Shown here piece after piece: positions 35,117-43,799 of a DNA stretch of 64,000 nucleotides. The stretch is taken from positions 1,054,001 to 1,118,000 of the forward strand of contig CAVXVO010000005.1 of assembly GCA_963765295.1 (NCBI GenBank), in the 5' to 3' direction. Positions within the stretch are counted from its first letter, which is position 1, and every line of letters begins with the position of its first letter. The notes below the pieces were generated by a model. The model was given only the letters and a program-made list of their open reading frames with translations. It was not told the origin of the DNA and made no database searches. A program made the translations under genes and the position numbers. This DNA comes from PALSA-612 sp963765295 (GTDB lineage Bacteria > Actinomycetota > Thermoleophilia > Gaiellales > Gaiellaceae).

Positions 35117-35140
35117 GCGATTCGGTAGGTTCCGAATCGC
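35117..35140 (+). repeat. perfect inverted repeat between the cupin and collagen-like genes
   Basis: GCGATTCGG and CCGAATCGC, nine bases each, flank TAGGTT. It could be a weak terminator for the cupin gene. Because the spacer TAGGTT is itself a -10-like box about 45 bases before the next start, it could instead be an operator over that promoter. Confidence 0.5.
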
Positions 35141-35176
35141 ACAGACCGCACGACCCGACTCAGAGGAGGTAGGCGT

Positions 35177-35837
35177 ATGCCTCTCATCGACAAGCTCGGT
35201 CGCGGCGGGCGCATTGCGGCTGCACTCGCACTCGGTGGGGCGATCTTCGGACTCGCGACCGCCGTCCAGGCCGACATTCCCGACGCCGGCGTGATCCACG
35301 GCTGCTACGGGAAGCCCGGCACGCCGCAGCGCGGAGCCCTGCGTGTGATCGACGGCAGCAGCGGGGAGGGCTGCCGCTCCTACGAGACCCCGCTGAACTG
35401 GTCGCAGACGGGCCCGAGCGGCTCGACGGGCCCGACCGGCACCGACGGGACCGACCGGCCCGAGCGACGCCTTTGCCCATCGGGACGGCAACTTCAACGC
35501 GACACCGCTCCTCCTGAACACGTTCACGCAGGTGGCGGCGCTCTCGCTGCCCGCAGGCAGCTTCGTCCTGAACGCGAGCCTCGGGTTCGCAGGCATCAAC
35601 AACCAGGCCGACCGGGGCGTCGAGTGTTTTGTGGTCAACGGCGCCAACGTCATGCAACCGTCCTTCGAGGAAACCGTGCGGCCGTCGGGGCACATCACCT
35701 TGCCGGTCACGAGCGACGTCACGCTGGCCGCGCCGGCGACGGTCTCGATCCAGTGCATCGCGAGCGCGGACAACGAGGTGTTCACGCAACCATCGACCAT
35801 CGCGGCGATCAGGGTCGGCTCGTTGACGGAGAGCTAG
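35177..35837 (+). CDS. collagen-like secreted protein, copy 2, with one frame disruption
   Basis: About 219 residues after removing one base near 35450. A signal-like hydrophobic segment (AAALALGGAIFGLATAVQA, about 14-32) precedes IPDAGVIHGCYGKPGT and LRVIDGSSGEGCRSYETPLNW, a small cysteine-bearing module. Then come short Gly-X-Y repeats (TGPSGSTGPTGTDGPTGPS) and a C-terminal strand-rich domain (LSLPAGSFVLNASLGFAG to TIAAIRVGSLTES). Shine-Dalgarno GAGGAGGT. Without the correction the reading frame runs on into the acyl-CoA synthetase gene. Probably a surface or extracellular protein. Confidence 0.75.
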
Positions 35838-35857
35838 CGGCCCGCCAGGATTGGCCG

Positions 35858-37399
35858 ATGAGGTCGTGGGACGTCCCGGAGCGGTTCAACTTCGCCCGGG
35901 ACGTCGTCGACCGGTTGAGCGGACCGGCGATCACGTACGTTCCCGCCGTCGGCGAGCCGCGCGAGCTGAGCTTCGCGGAGGTCGGCGCGCGGACGGCCCA
36001 GTGGGCGAACCTCCTCGCAGGCTCGGGCGTATCCGCCGGGGACCGCGTGCTCGTGCTTGTCGGCAAGACGCCGGAGTGGCATCCGGTGATGCTGGCGCTG
36101 ATGCGGCTCGGCGCAGTCTCGATCCCCTGCTCGGAGATGCTCCGGCACAAGGATCTCGCCTTCCGCGTCGAGCACGCGGGCGCGCGGCTCGTCGTCGCCG
36201 ACCGGGCGGCGGAGGCCGAGCTGGCGGGACTCGACGCCGACCTCGTCTTCACCGACGCGGCCGGGCTGGATTCGGAGCCGCAACACGCGCCCTGCGTGGA
36301 CACGGCGGCAGCGGACACGGCCTTCATCCTCTACACCTCAGGGACCACGAAGGACCCGAAGGGCGTCGTCCACACGCACGCCTACTGCTTCGCGAAGCGG
36401 ATGCAGGCCGAGCGCTGGCTGGACGCGCGGCCCGGCGATCTCGTCTGGTGCACGGCCGGCACCGGCTGGGCGAAGTCGATCTGGAACGTCCTGCTCGGCC
36501 CGTGGAGCGCCGGCGCCTCGATCGTGCTGCACGAGGGCGGGTTCGACCCCGAGGAGCGCTTCCGGCTGCTCTCCGACCTTGGCGTCACGGTGCTGTGCCA
36601 GGCCCCGACCGAGTACCGCCTGATGGCCAAGCAGGACGCGATCGACCGCTTCGACCTGTCCCACGTCAGACACATGGTCTCGGCGGGCGAGCCGCTCAAC
36701 CCGGAGGTGATCAAGACCTTCCGGGACGTATTCGGACTGACGATCCACGACGGCTACGGGCAGACCGAGAACACGCTGCTCGTCGGCAACATGCCGGGCG
36801 CCGAGATCCGGCCGGGCTCGATGGGGCTGCCCTCCCCCGGCCACGAGATCGCCGTGATCGACGAGGACGGAGACATCGTGGCGATCGGAGAGGAGGGCGA
36901 CATCGCGCTCGCCGGCCGCCCGCCGAGCCTGTTCCGCGAGTACTACCACGCCCCCGAGGAGACGGCGGCCGTGTTTCGCGGCGACTGGTACGTGACGGGC
37001 GACCGCGCTACGCGCGACGAGGACGGCTACCTCTGGTTCACGGGCCGTGCGGACGACGTGATCCTCTCGGCCGCGTACCGGATCGGCCCGTTCGAGGTCG
37101 AGAGCGCGCTGCTCGAGCACTCGGGGGTGGCGGAGAGCGCCGTGATCGGCAAGCCAGATCCCGACCGCGGCCAGATCGTCAAGGCGTTCGTCGTGCTGCG
37201 ACCGGGCGTCGACGGCTCGGATGGCCTCGTCCGCGAGTTGCAGGACCACTGCAAGCGGGTGACGGCGCCGTACAAGTACCCGCGCGAGATCGAGTTCGTC
37301 GGCGAGCTTCCGAAGACGCGGAGCGGGAAGATCCGCCGCGTGGAGCTTCGGCGCCGTGAGGAGGAGCGCGCCTCGCACGAATCTGTGCCGGGTTCGTGA
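35858..37399 (+). CDS. AMP-forming acyl-CoA synthetase
   Basis: A 513-residue ANL enzyme. The P-loop is LYTSGTTKDPKGVVHTH, A5 is YGQTEN, A8 is WFTGRADDVILSAAYRIGPFEVE, and the acceptor Lys lies in LPKTRSGKIRRVELRRRE. The GTGWAKSIWNVLLGPW block is typical of acetyl-/medium-chain acyl-CoA synthetases of the MACS type. ATG lies 20 bases after the collagen-like stop with a weak AGGA. The substrate is probably a short or medium acyl or aryl acid. Confidence 0.87.
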   Translation: MRSWDVPERFNFARDVVDRLSGPAITYVPAVGEPRELSFAEVGARTAQWANLLAGSGVSAGDRVLVLVGKTPEWHPVMLALMRLGAVSIPCSEMLRHKDLAFRVEHAGARLVVADRAAEAELAGLDADLVFTDAAGLDSEPQHAPCVDTAAADTAFILYTSGTTKDPKGVVHTHAYCFAKRMQAERWLDARPGDLVWCTAGTGWAKSIWNVLLGPWSAGASIVLHEGGFDPEERFRLLSDLGVTVLCQAPTEYRLMAKQDAIDRFDLSHVRHMVSAGEPLNPEVIKTFRDVFGLTIHDGYGQTENTLLVGNMPGAEIRPGSMGLPSPGHEIAVIDEDGDIVAIGEEGDIALAGRPPSLFREYYHAPEETAAVFRGDWYVTGDRATRDEDGYLWFTGRADDVILSAAYRIGPFEVESALLEHSGVAESAVIGKPDPDRGQIVKAFVVLRPGVDGSDGLVRELQDHCKRVTAPYKYPREIEFVGELPKTRSGKIRRVELRRREEERASHESVPGS

Positions 37400-37453
37400 C
37401 GATTCGCCGCGGGACATTGCGGAGCGGCCCGGCCCGCGTCTACAAGCTTCGGG

Positions 37454-37943
37454 GTGCAGCAGTCGCGCGACATCCCGACCGTGCTGATCGTGGCGCTCGG
37501 CGCAGTCGTCGGGGCCGTCCTGGTCGTTCACCTGCTCCACCGCGGCGCGAGCAGCCCGGCGTACTACGCGGCGCGGCCGGCGCTCACGCCGGGAGCACTC
37601 AACCCCGACGTCACGCCGGCGACGATCCGGCAGACGATCTGCTCACGCGGCTGGACGAAGACGGTCCGGCCCCCGTCCTCGTTCACGTCGGCTCTCAAGC
37701 TCGTCCAGATCCGGCAGTACGGGTTCACCGGCGGGCCGGCCGACTACCAGGAGGATCACTTCGTCTCGCTCGAGCTCGGCGGCGCACCGAACGACCCGAA
37801 GAACCTCTGGCCCGAGCGCCGGCCGCGGGCCGACCTGGTCGACACGATCGAGAACGACCTGAACGCCCGGGTCTGCTCGGGTGACGATCAGCCTGGCCGA
37901 GGGCCAGCGACGCGAGGCCGAGCTCAAGTGGACCCAGGGTTGA
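37454..37943 (+). CDS. small membrane-anchored protein of unknown function, with one frame disruption
   Basis: About 162 residues. A single N-terminal membrane segment (TVLIVALGAVVGAVLVVHLL, about 9-28) anchors an exported domain. LNPDVTPATIRQTICSRGW and YQEDHFVSLELGGAPNDPKNLWPE are conserved-looking; the E-D-H...N-x-W-P-E part recalls HNH-type metal sites, but nuclease activity is not shown. One extra G at 37879-37881 breaks the frame; correction gives a helical end, TISLAEGQRREAELKWTQG, and a TGA stop. The GTG start lacks a clear Shine-Dalgarno. Confidence 0.6.
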
Positions 37944-37963
37944 GACCGGCACAGGACTAGCCC

Positions 37964-38353
37964 TCAGCCCGAGAGCGCCGCGCGTTCCTTCTTCGTGAGC
38001 GGCGACGGCACGCCGTCCACGTCGACGTGGACGACGACGATTGCGCCGCGGACGCAGACGTCGTCGTCGCGGGTGATCTCGAACGCCCACGTGATCGAGG
38101 ACGTGCCGAGACGTTCGACCCGGATGCGTACCTCGATCTCGTCCTCGAATCTGAGCACCTTCAGGAACTCCGCCTCGACCCGCCGGCGCGGGTAGTCGCC
38201 CCACCCCTCGACGAGCCCGAGCTTCCGCCGCAGCCCGACCTCGGCCATCTCGGCCCAGCGAAACGCGGCCGTGAAGTGGATCCGCCCGCCCGCGTCCGTG
38301 TCGACCCACGCGACCCGGGCCTGCTCGACGTGCTCTACGGGCGCCACCCGCAC
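37964..38353 (-). CDS. hotdog-fold acyl-CoA thioesterase (4HBT type)
   Basis: A 129-residue thioesterase. WVDTDAGGRIHFTAAFRWAEMAEV holds the catalytic Asp and the substrate helix of the 4-hydroxybenzoyl-CoA thioesterase family; EAEFLKVLRFEDEIEVRIRV is the next strand pair. Two in-frame GTG codons six bases apart could start it. Its 5-prime end abuts a large palindromic element. Confidence 0.8.
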   Translation of the reverse strand: MRVAPVEHVEQARVAWVDTDAGGRIHFTAAFRWAEMAEVGLRRKLGLVEGWGDYPRRRVEAEFLKVLRFEDEIEVRIRVERLGTSSITWAFEITRDDDVCVRGAIVVVHVDVDGVPSPLTKKERAALSG

Positions 38354-38359
38354 CCCGCC

Positions 38360-38432
38360 GTGCCAGGCACGTGCCAGGCACTGTCAACGGGCTTTACAGT
38401 GCCTGGCACCAACCCGGCACGTGCCTGGCACT
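38360..38432. repeat. large palindromic element of the TGCCAGGCAC family
   Basis: Two copies of TGCCAGGCAC stand in tandem on the left, the second extended to GTGCCAGGCACTGT. On the right ACAGTGCCTGGCAC and GCACGTGCCTGGCA repeat them inverted, around an 11-base loop and with a small insertion in the right arm. It fills the gap between two co-directional genes and is unlike the coding sequence around it. Confidence 0.7.
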
Positions 38433-38444
38433 GGCGTGGGCGGA

Positions 38445-39540
38445 TCAAGGCCGCACCAGCACGCGACCGGGCACGCCCCCGAGGGCGGCGTCGACCGCCT
38501 CGTTGACCTGGTCGAGCGGGAAGCTCGGGCCGAGCTGCGAGGCGAGGTCGAGCCGGCCGCCACGCACGTGGTCGAGCAGGATCGGCAGCGCGACGGCCGG
38601 GTCCTCCGAGCCGTAGATCGTCCCCGTGAGGATGCGCTCTCGCCGCACGAAGTCGATCGGGTCGAGGTCGAGCCGCTTGCCCGCCGCCGGGAGACCGACG
38701 ATGACGCACGTGCCGCCGTTCCGCGTCCAGCGGAACGCGAGCTCGGTCGTGGACGGGTCACCGACCGCGTCGAGCGAATAGTCGACGCCGTCCGCGAAGT
38801 CGGACTTCATCAGCTCCTTGAGCTCCTCCGGGTCAGCAACCCGCGTCGCACCGAGCCGTGACGCCTGCTGACGCCGAGCCTCGAGGGGATCGACGCACAC
38901 GATCTCGGCGGCCCCGGCGATGCGGGCACCCTGCACGACGAACTGCCCCACGCCGCCGGCGCCGATGATCAACACCGACGAGCCCGGCTCGACCCGCGCC
39001 GCGAACAGTGCCGCGCCGACGCCGGTCAGGGCGGCGCAGCCGAGGAGCGCCGCCTGCTCGAGCGGCACACCGTCGCCGACCGGCAGCGCCACGCGCTCGG
39101 ACACCACGATCCGTTCCGCGAGCGCCCCCGTCGCCGTCCCGCGGTGCACGGTCTCACCGTCCATCGACAGCCCCGTCGTCCCGTCCGGGAGCGTGCTCGC
39201 CGCGATCGCGCGGTTCAGCGCCAGGCACCTGCGCCGGCCGGCCGCGGACGCAGTCCGCGCACTCGCCACACGCGGGTGCCCAGGAGAGGACGACGTGGTC
39301 GCCGGGCCGCAGCGCCGTGACCCCTTGACCTACCGCCTCGACGACGCCGGCGCCCTCGTGCCCGAGGACGGTCGGCGTCGGGCGCGTCCACTCGCCCTTG
39401 ACGGAATGGAGGTCGGTACCGCAGATGCCGACCGCGGTCATGCCGACGAGCACCTCGCCCGCTCGCGGCTCCGCGAGGTCGAGCTCGCGAACCTCGAACG
39501 GCCGCCCCGCCTCGAAGAAGACGGCCGCTCGCGTCTTCAC
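38445..39540 (-). CDS. zinc-type alcohol dehydrogenase (MDR), with one frame disruption
   Basis: About 364 residues after removing one base at 39228-39229. GICGTDLHSVKGEW and GHEGAGVVEAVG carry the catalytic-zinc ligands, and CGECADCVRGRPAQC the four-cysteine structural zinc site. The Rossmann motif is IGAGGVGQFVVQGA. DPLEARR after strand 2 has an Asp favouring NAD. The substrate is probably an alcohol or aldehyde of the neighbouring pathway. GTG overlaps the isochorismatase stop. Confidence 0.82.
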
Positions 39541-40148
39541 CCGAGCGCCTCGACGACCTCGCCGGAGCTGGTCACGGTCGAGACGTTCTGCAGCGCGTAG
39601 TTGATCGACGCGTTGTGCCAGTCGGCGTTCATCGTCGAGCAGCAGTCCTCCGGGACGAACATGTTGTAGCCCTTGTCCGCGCCGGTGCGTGCCGTGTGCT
39701 CGATGGACATGTTCGTCCAGGCGCCGGTGACGAGCACCGTGTCGACGCCGAGGCCGACGAGCAACTGCTCGAGCTTCGTGCCTTCCCAGCCGCTCATGCG
39801 CATCTTCTCGACGACGTAGTCGCCCTGCTTCGGCTCGAGGCCGTCGGCCGGCGCGGCGCCCCACGAGCCGCGGACCATCGCGCCTGCCTCCTTCAGCCCC
39901 TGGAAGAGCGGCGCATTCAGCTTCAGGCCCGGCGCGCCCTCCTCGACGATGTAGTGGACGTGGATGACGGGGACACCCTTGGCGCGGCACGCGTCCGCGA
40001 GCTTCGCCGAGTTCTCGACGACGTTCTGCTCTTTCGCATGCTGCGGCGATCCCGATTCGGCGAACGCACCGCCCTCGATGATCACATCGTTCTGCATGTC
40101 CTGGATGATCAGCGCGGTGCGCTTCGGATCCAGCTTGAAGTCGGCCAT
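39537..40148 (-). CDS. isochorismatase-fold hydrolase-like protein lacking the usual cysteine
   Basis: A 203-residue cysteine-hydrolase-fold protein. The catalytic Asp is in IIQDMQND, and the late VTGAWTNMSIEHTARTGADKGY is the nucleophile loop. Family nicotinamidases and carbamoyl hydrolases have TNxCV here; this protein has TNMSI, so the nucleophile Cys is a Ser. It may be an isochorismatase-like enzyme without Cys chemistry, or inactive. VPEDCCST follows 10 residues later, but in a different structural place. Strong Shine-Dalgarno AGGAGGAGAG. Confidence 0.78.
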   Translation of the reverse strand: MADFKLDPKRTALIIQDMQNDVIIEGGAFAESGSPQHAKEQNVVENSAKLADACRAKGVPVIHVHYIVEEGAPGLKLNAPLFQGLKEAGAMVRGSWGAAPADGLEPKQGDYVVEKMRMSGWEGTKLEQLLVGLGVDTVLVTGAWTNMSIEHTARTGADKGYNMFVPEDCCSTMNADWHNASINYALQNVSTVTSSGEVVEALG

Positions 40149-40156
40149 CTCTCCTC

Positions 40157-41065
40157 CTAGCGCATGAACGGCTCGCGCCGTCCGGAGACCTTTGCCTGGA
40201 AGCGGTAGAGCGACGACGAGGCGGGAACGAACATCCAGTCCCAGTTCGGGCCTCCCCAGTGGATGTTGCCGACGCCCTCGGGGATCTCGACGACACCGAG
40301 GTGCTCGCCGTCGGGTGCGAACGCCCAGACGCCGCCGGGGCCCGTGACCCAGACGTTGCCGTGCTCGTCGCACTTCATCCCGTCGACGAGCCCGCCCTTC
40401 GTGATGTCCCCGTCGCCGATGTCCTTCGCGAACAGCCGCCCGTTCGCGATCGACCCGTCGCCCTGCACGTCGAAGACGCGGATCAGCGCGTTCGGCGTGT
40501 CGTTGATGTAGAGCAGCGACTCGTCGGGCGAGAAGCAGAGCCCGTTCGGCTCGCCGAAGTCGTCGACGAGCAGTTCGGGATCGCCACCGCCGGGAGCGAG
40601 CCGGTAGACACCCTGGAAGTCGAGGTCCTGCTCGCGCTCGACCCCGAAGCCGGGCCAGCGGCCGTAGGTCGGGTCGGTGAAGTAGATCGCGCCGCTCGAG
40701 TGGACGACGATGTCGTTCGGGCTGTTCAGCTCCTTGCCCTGGTAGTGCGTGGCGAGCGTCTCGCGCGTGCCGTCGGGCCGTTCGCGGACGACCGAGCTCG
40801 TCGAGTGCTCGCACACGAGCAGGTTGAGGTCGGCGTCGTAGGTCATGCCGTTGCACTTGTTGCTCGGGTTCATCACCTCGACGACCGTGCCGTCGGGCGT
40901 CCACTTGCGCCGGATGTCGGCCGGCATGTCGCTGAACAGGAGGTACTCGTCGCGAGGGTGCCAGACGGGGCCCTCGGTGAAGGTGAAGCCCGTGCCGAGC
41001 CGTTCGACCTCGACGTTCTCGTCGACCAGCTTCGTGAGCTTTTCGGATCTGACGTCTACGGGCAC
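40157..41065 (-). CDS. SMP-30/gluconolactonase-family lactonase
   Basis: A 302-residue six-bladed propeller. Metal ligands are expected in FTEGPVWHP (Glu), SPNDIVVHSSGAIYFTDPTYG (Asn) and the Asp of FSPDESLLYINDT. The family opens sugar or other lactones. It lies upstream of an isochorismatase-like protein and an alcohol dehydrogenase on the same strand with an eight-base gap, forming a three-gene unit. Shine-Dalgarno GAAAGGAGC; TAGGTT at 41108 to 41103 could be its -10. Confidence 0.85.
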   Translation of the reverse strand: MPVDVRSEKLTKLVDENVEVERLGTGFTFTEGPVWHPRDEYLLFSDMPADIRRKWTPDGTVVEVMNPSNKCNGMTYDADLNLLVCEHSTSSVVRERPDGTRETLATHYQGKELNSPNDIVVHSSGAIYFTDPTYGRWPGFGVEREQDLDFQGVYRLAPGGGDPELLVDDFGEPNGLCFSPDESLLYINDTPNALIRVFDVQGDGSIANGRLFAKDIGDGDITKGGLVDGMKCDEHGNVWVTGPGGVWAFAPDGEHLGVVEIPEGVGNIHWGGPNWDWMFVPASSSLYRFQAKVSGRREPFMR

Positions 41066-41139
41066 GTCTGCTCCTTTCTCGCTGCCGCTGAAACGGGCTC
41101 GAACCTAACAGACGCGCGGTTTTGCGGGCGCCTAGTCGG

Positions 41140-41170
41140 AGGGACAGTCCCTGAACGCCGGTGTGACGCG
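41140..41170 (+). repeat. intergenic palindromic element, copy 2 (AGGGACAGTCCCT family)
   Basis: AGGGACAGTCCCTGAACG followed by CCGGTGTGACG. This is the fullest form of the element with its tail. It sits in the 152-base gap between msrB (3-prime side) and the SMP-30 promoter; nothing else was recognised there. Confidence 0.75.
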
Positions 41171-41217
41171 GGCTGCGCAGCTCTCGCGCGCCGAGGCCGT
41201 CGACCGGCCGCTCGAAC

Positions 41218-41616
41218 CTATTCCTCGGGCTCGAACTCGAGCGCCAGCGAGTTGATGCAGTAGCGCTGGCCGGTCGGCGCCGGGCCGTCCGGGAAGACGT
41301 GGCCGAGGTGCGAGTCGCAGGTCCCGCAACGGACCTCGATGCGGCGCATGCCGTGCGACACGTCCTCCTCGAGCTCGACCGCGTCCTCGGAGACCGGCTG
41401 GAAGAAGCTCGGCCACCCCGAGCCCGACTCGAACTTCGCGTCGGAGCGGAACAGCTCGGCGTTGCAGGCGCCGCAGCGGTAGACGCCGTCCTCGTGGTTG
41501 ACGAGCAACTCGCCCGACCAGGGCGGCTCCGTCCCGGCCTGCCTGAGGATCGCGAAGCGGTCGGGATCGAGCTCGGCCCGCCACTCCTCGTCGGTCTTGC
41601 GCACCTTCTCGGTCAT
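41218..41616 (-). CDS. msrB: peptide methionine-(R)-sulfoxide reductase MsrB
   Basis: A 132-residue reductase repairing oxidised methionine. Zinc is held by CGAC and CGTC. HVFPDG is conserved, and the catalytic Cys is in RYCINS. The resolving position follows the usual layout (GSGWPSFF). It ends the molybdenum-hydroxylase maturation operon, its ATG overlapping the XdhC-type stop, which hints that it protects that enzyme, an inference. Confidence 0.93.
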   Translation of the reverse strand: MTEKVRKTDEEWRAELDPDRFAILRQAGTEPPWSGELLVNHEDGVYRCGACNAELFRSDAKFESGSGWPSFFQPVSEDAVELEEDVSHGMRRIEVRCGTCDSHLGHVFPDGPAPTGQRYCINSLALEFEPEE

Positions 41617-42368
41617 TCGGCCACCTCCACGTGAATTCGCTGCTTCGACTGCTGGAGCTTGCCGCCCTCGCGTTTGTTCCGGACGGCGATGATCTCGGCC
41701 AGGATCGAGACGGCCGTCTCGGGCTGCGACTCGGCACCGAGGTCGAGCCCGCACGGGCCCGAGATGCGGTCGAGCTCCGCCTCCTCGACACCCGCGTCGA
41801 GCAGCCGCTCGCGACGGCGCTCCTGGTTTCGCCGCGACCCGAGCGCGCCGACGTAGAACGCCTCGGTCGCGAGCGCGGCCTTGAGCGCGGGGACGTCGAA
41901 CTTGTCGTCGTGCGTGAGGACGACGATCGCCGTCGCATGGTCGGGAGCGACCTGCTCGATCGTCTCCTCGGGCCAGGCGACGATGATCTCGCTCGCACTC
42001 GGGATCCGCTCCCGCGTCGCGAACTTCGTGCGCGCGTCGGCGACGATCGCCTCCCAGCCGAGCTGCCGCGCGAGCTTCGCGAGCGACTCGGCCGTATCGA
42101 CGGCGCCGTACACGAGCAGGCGCGGCGGCGGCGCGTAGATCTCCGCGAACACCTTGGCGCCCTCGAGCTCGACGATCCGGTTCGTGTGGGCGCGGATCAG
42201 CTCGTCGGCCTGCCCTGCGAGCGTGTCCGGCAGCGGGTCGCCGATCCGTTCGCCGCCTTCGAGCACGAGCATGTGCGCGCCGAGCGGATCGCCCTCGATC
42301 ACGGTGAAGAGGACGGCTCGCTCGTCGCGCTCGATGATCTCCGCGATGCGGTCGAGAACGGCGCTCAC
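41613..42368 (-). CDS. XdhC/CoxF-like maturation protein, NAD-binding C-terminal part
   Basis: A 251-residue protein. RLLVYGAVDTAESLAKLARQLGW starts a Rossmann domain; VVLTHDDKFDVPALKAAL and FYVGALGSRRNQERRRERL are XdhC C-terminal blocks, with the late GPCGLDLGAESQPETAVSILAEI. Family members bind and sulfurate the molybdenum cofactor before insertion. The separate N-terminal domain is encoded by the preceding gene. Coupled by GTGA. Confidence 0.85.
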   Translation of the reverse strand: MSAVLDRIAEIIERDERAVLFTVIEGDPLGAHMLVLEGGERIGDPLPDTLAGQADELIRAHTNRIVELEGAKVFAEIYAPPPRLLVYGAVDTAESLAKLARQLGWEAIVADARTKFATRERIPSASEIIVAWPEETIEQVAPDHATAIVVLTHDDKFDVPALKAALATEAFYVGALGSRRNQERRRERLLDAGVEEAELDRISGPCGLDLGAESQPETAVSILAEIIAVRNKREGGKLQQSKQRIHVEVAE

Positions 42369-42679
42369 GCTTCGAGGCGCTCCACGAAGACGTCGATCTC
42401 GCCGCCGCACGGCAGGCCGACCGCCCAGCCTTCCTCGTCCGAGATGCCGTACGAGAGAAGCTGCGGCTCGCCGCTCTCGAGCACCTTGCGCGCGCACTCG
42501 TAGACGTCCGACTCGACGCAGCCGCCCGACACGGACCCGGCCAGCTCGCCGGCGTCCGAGACGGCCAGCTTCGAGCCGATCGGCCGCGGCGCCGACCGGC
42601 GCGTCGCGACCACCGTCGCGATCGCCACCTGCTTTCCCTCCGACCGCCAGCGCTCGACGTCGTCCAGGATCTCCTTCAC
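42365..42679 (-). CDS. XdhC/CoxI-like maturation protein, N-terminal domain only
   Basis: A 104-residue protein matching the XdhC/CoxI domain. ATVVATRRSAPRPIGSKLAVSD, then the Cys-bearing SGSVSGGCVESDVYE, and LPCGGEIDVFVE. In many bacteria this domain is fused to the Rossmann part; here the two are separate overlapping genes. The cysteines at SGGC and LPCGG are family-conserved. ATG overlaps the VWA-gene stop (ATGA). Confidence 0.87.
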   Translation of the reverse strand: MKEILDDVERWRSEGKQVAIATVVATRRSAPRPIGSKLAVSDAGELAGSVSGGCVESDVYECARKVLESGEPQLLSYGISDEEGWAVGLPCGGEIDVFVERLEA

Positions 42680-43797
42680 GCTGCGTGCCTCCTTTCGATA
42701 CCGCTGAGAATCGCCGCGAGCTCTTCGAGGCTCGCGAGGTTGTGTCCAGGGAGAAAACGATCGATCGACGGCAATGCTGCCCGCATTCCCGCGGCGAGCG
42801 GCTGGTAGTCCGGATGGCCCTTGAGCGGGTTGACCCAGACGACCGCGTACGCCTGCCGCGCGAGACGGGCCATTTCCGAGCCGACGAGCGACGCGTCCTC
42901 ACGCTCCCAGCCGTCCGAGACGACGATCACGACCGCGCCGCGCGTCAGCGCCCGGCGGCCCCACTCGTCGTTGAACGACTTCAGCGACGCGCCGATCCTC
43001 GTGCCGCCCGACCAGTCGACGACGCGCTTCGCCGCCTCCGCGAGCGCGCGTTCCGGATCGCGGCCTCGCAGGTCGGCCGTGAGGCGCGTCAGGCGCGTGC
43101 CGAAGGCGAACGCCTCGACGCCGCGCCCGGAGCCCACGAGCGCGTGCAGGAAGAGGACGAGCGCCCGTGAGTACGCCTCCATCGACCCCGACACGTCGCA
43201 GATGACGATCAGCTTGCGCGGGACGCGGATGCGGTCGCGGGTGGCCCGCTCGACGGCGTCGCCGCCCGTCGCGAGCGAGGCGCGGACGAGCCGGCGCATG
43301 TCCAGCTGCCGCCCGCCCGAGTCGCGGCGCAGCCGACGCGAGCGTCGCTGCGGGCGGGCGGCAGCGAGCTCGGCCATCAGCTTCGACACGAGCGCGAACT
43401 CCTCCGTCGACAGCGTGGCGAAGTCCTTCTCCCGAAGGAGCTCGTCCGGGCTGTAGCCGAGCGACTGCTTCTCGTCGTCGCCGCCGCCGTCCGCGCCGGG
43501 GCGGTTCTCCGCCGCCCGCCGGACGAGGCGCACCGTCTCGCCGCCCGACTCTCGGTGGATCGGCGCCGTCGGCGCGCGGAGGAACCAGGCGCGGAACGCG
43601 CGGTCGAACGCGTCGAGGTCGTCGTGACGGGAGACGAGCGTCTGCCGAAGCGTCCAGTAGACGTCGTCCTGACGGGTCAGGTCGACGTGGTCGAGCCCGC
43701 TCAGCGCGTCGACGAGCCGCCCCGGCCCGACCTCGAGCCCAGCCTCGCGCAGAACGCGGCCGAACGTGACGACGTGGCGAACGACTGCGTCGGCCAT
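42676..43797 (-). CDS. VWA-domain protein of the CoxE type
   Basis: A 373-residue protein. The C-terminal von Willebrand A domain has an intact MIDAS start, ICDVSGSMEAY (DVSGS at about 201-205), with SGGTRIGASL and VVSDGWERED downstream. The N-terminal half is the CoxE-specific helical region. In carboxidotrophs CoxE works with the AAA ATPase CoxD to mature the active site of the molybdenum enzyme. Two bases separate it from the MoxR gene stop. Confidence 0.87.
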   Translation of the reverse strand: MADAVVRHVVTFGRVLREAGLEVGPGRLVDALSGLDHVDLTRQDDVYWTLRQTLVSRHDDLDAFDRAFRAWFLRAPTAPIHRESGGETVRLVRRAAENRPGADGGGDDEKQSLGYSPDELLREKDFATLSTEEFALVSKLMAELAAARPQRRSRRLRRDSGGRQLDMRRLVRASLATGGDAVERATRDRIRVPRKLIVICDVSGSMEAYSRALVLFLHALVGSGRGVEAFAFGTRLTRLTADLRGRDPERALAEAAKRVVDWSGGTRIGASLKSFNDEWGRRALTRGAVVIVVSDGWEREDASLVGSEMARLARQAYAVVWVNPLKGHPDYQPLAAGMRAALPSIDRFLPGHNLASLEELAAILSGIERRHAA

Positions 43798-43799
43798 GC

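Noticed and set aside
35177..37399. Fusion of a collagen-like protein with an acyl-CoA synthetase
   Set aside because: The joint region is out-of-frame sequence; the collagen-like C-terminal domain continues in the next frame to its own stop at 35837.
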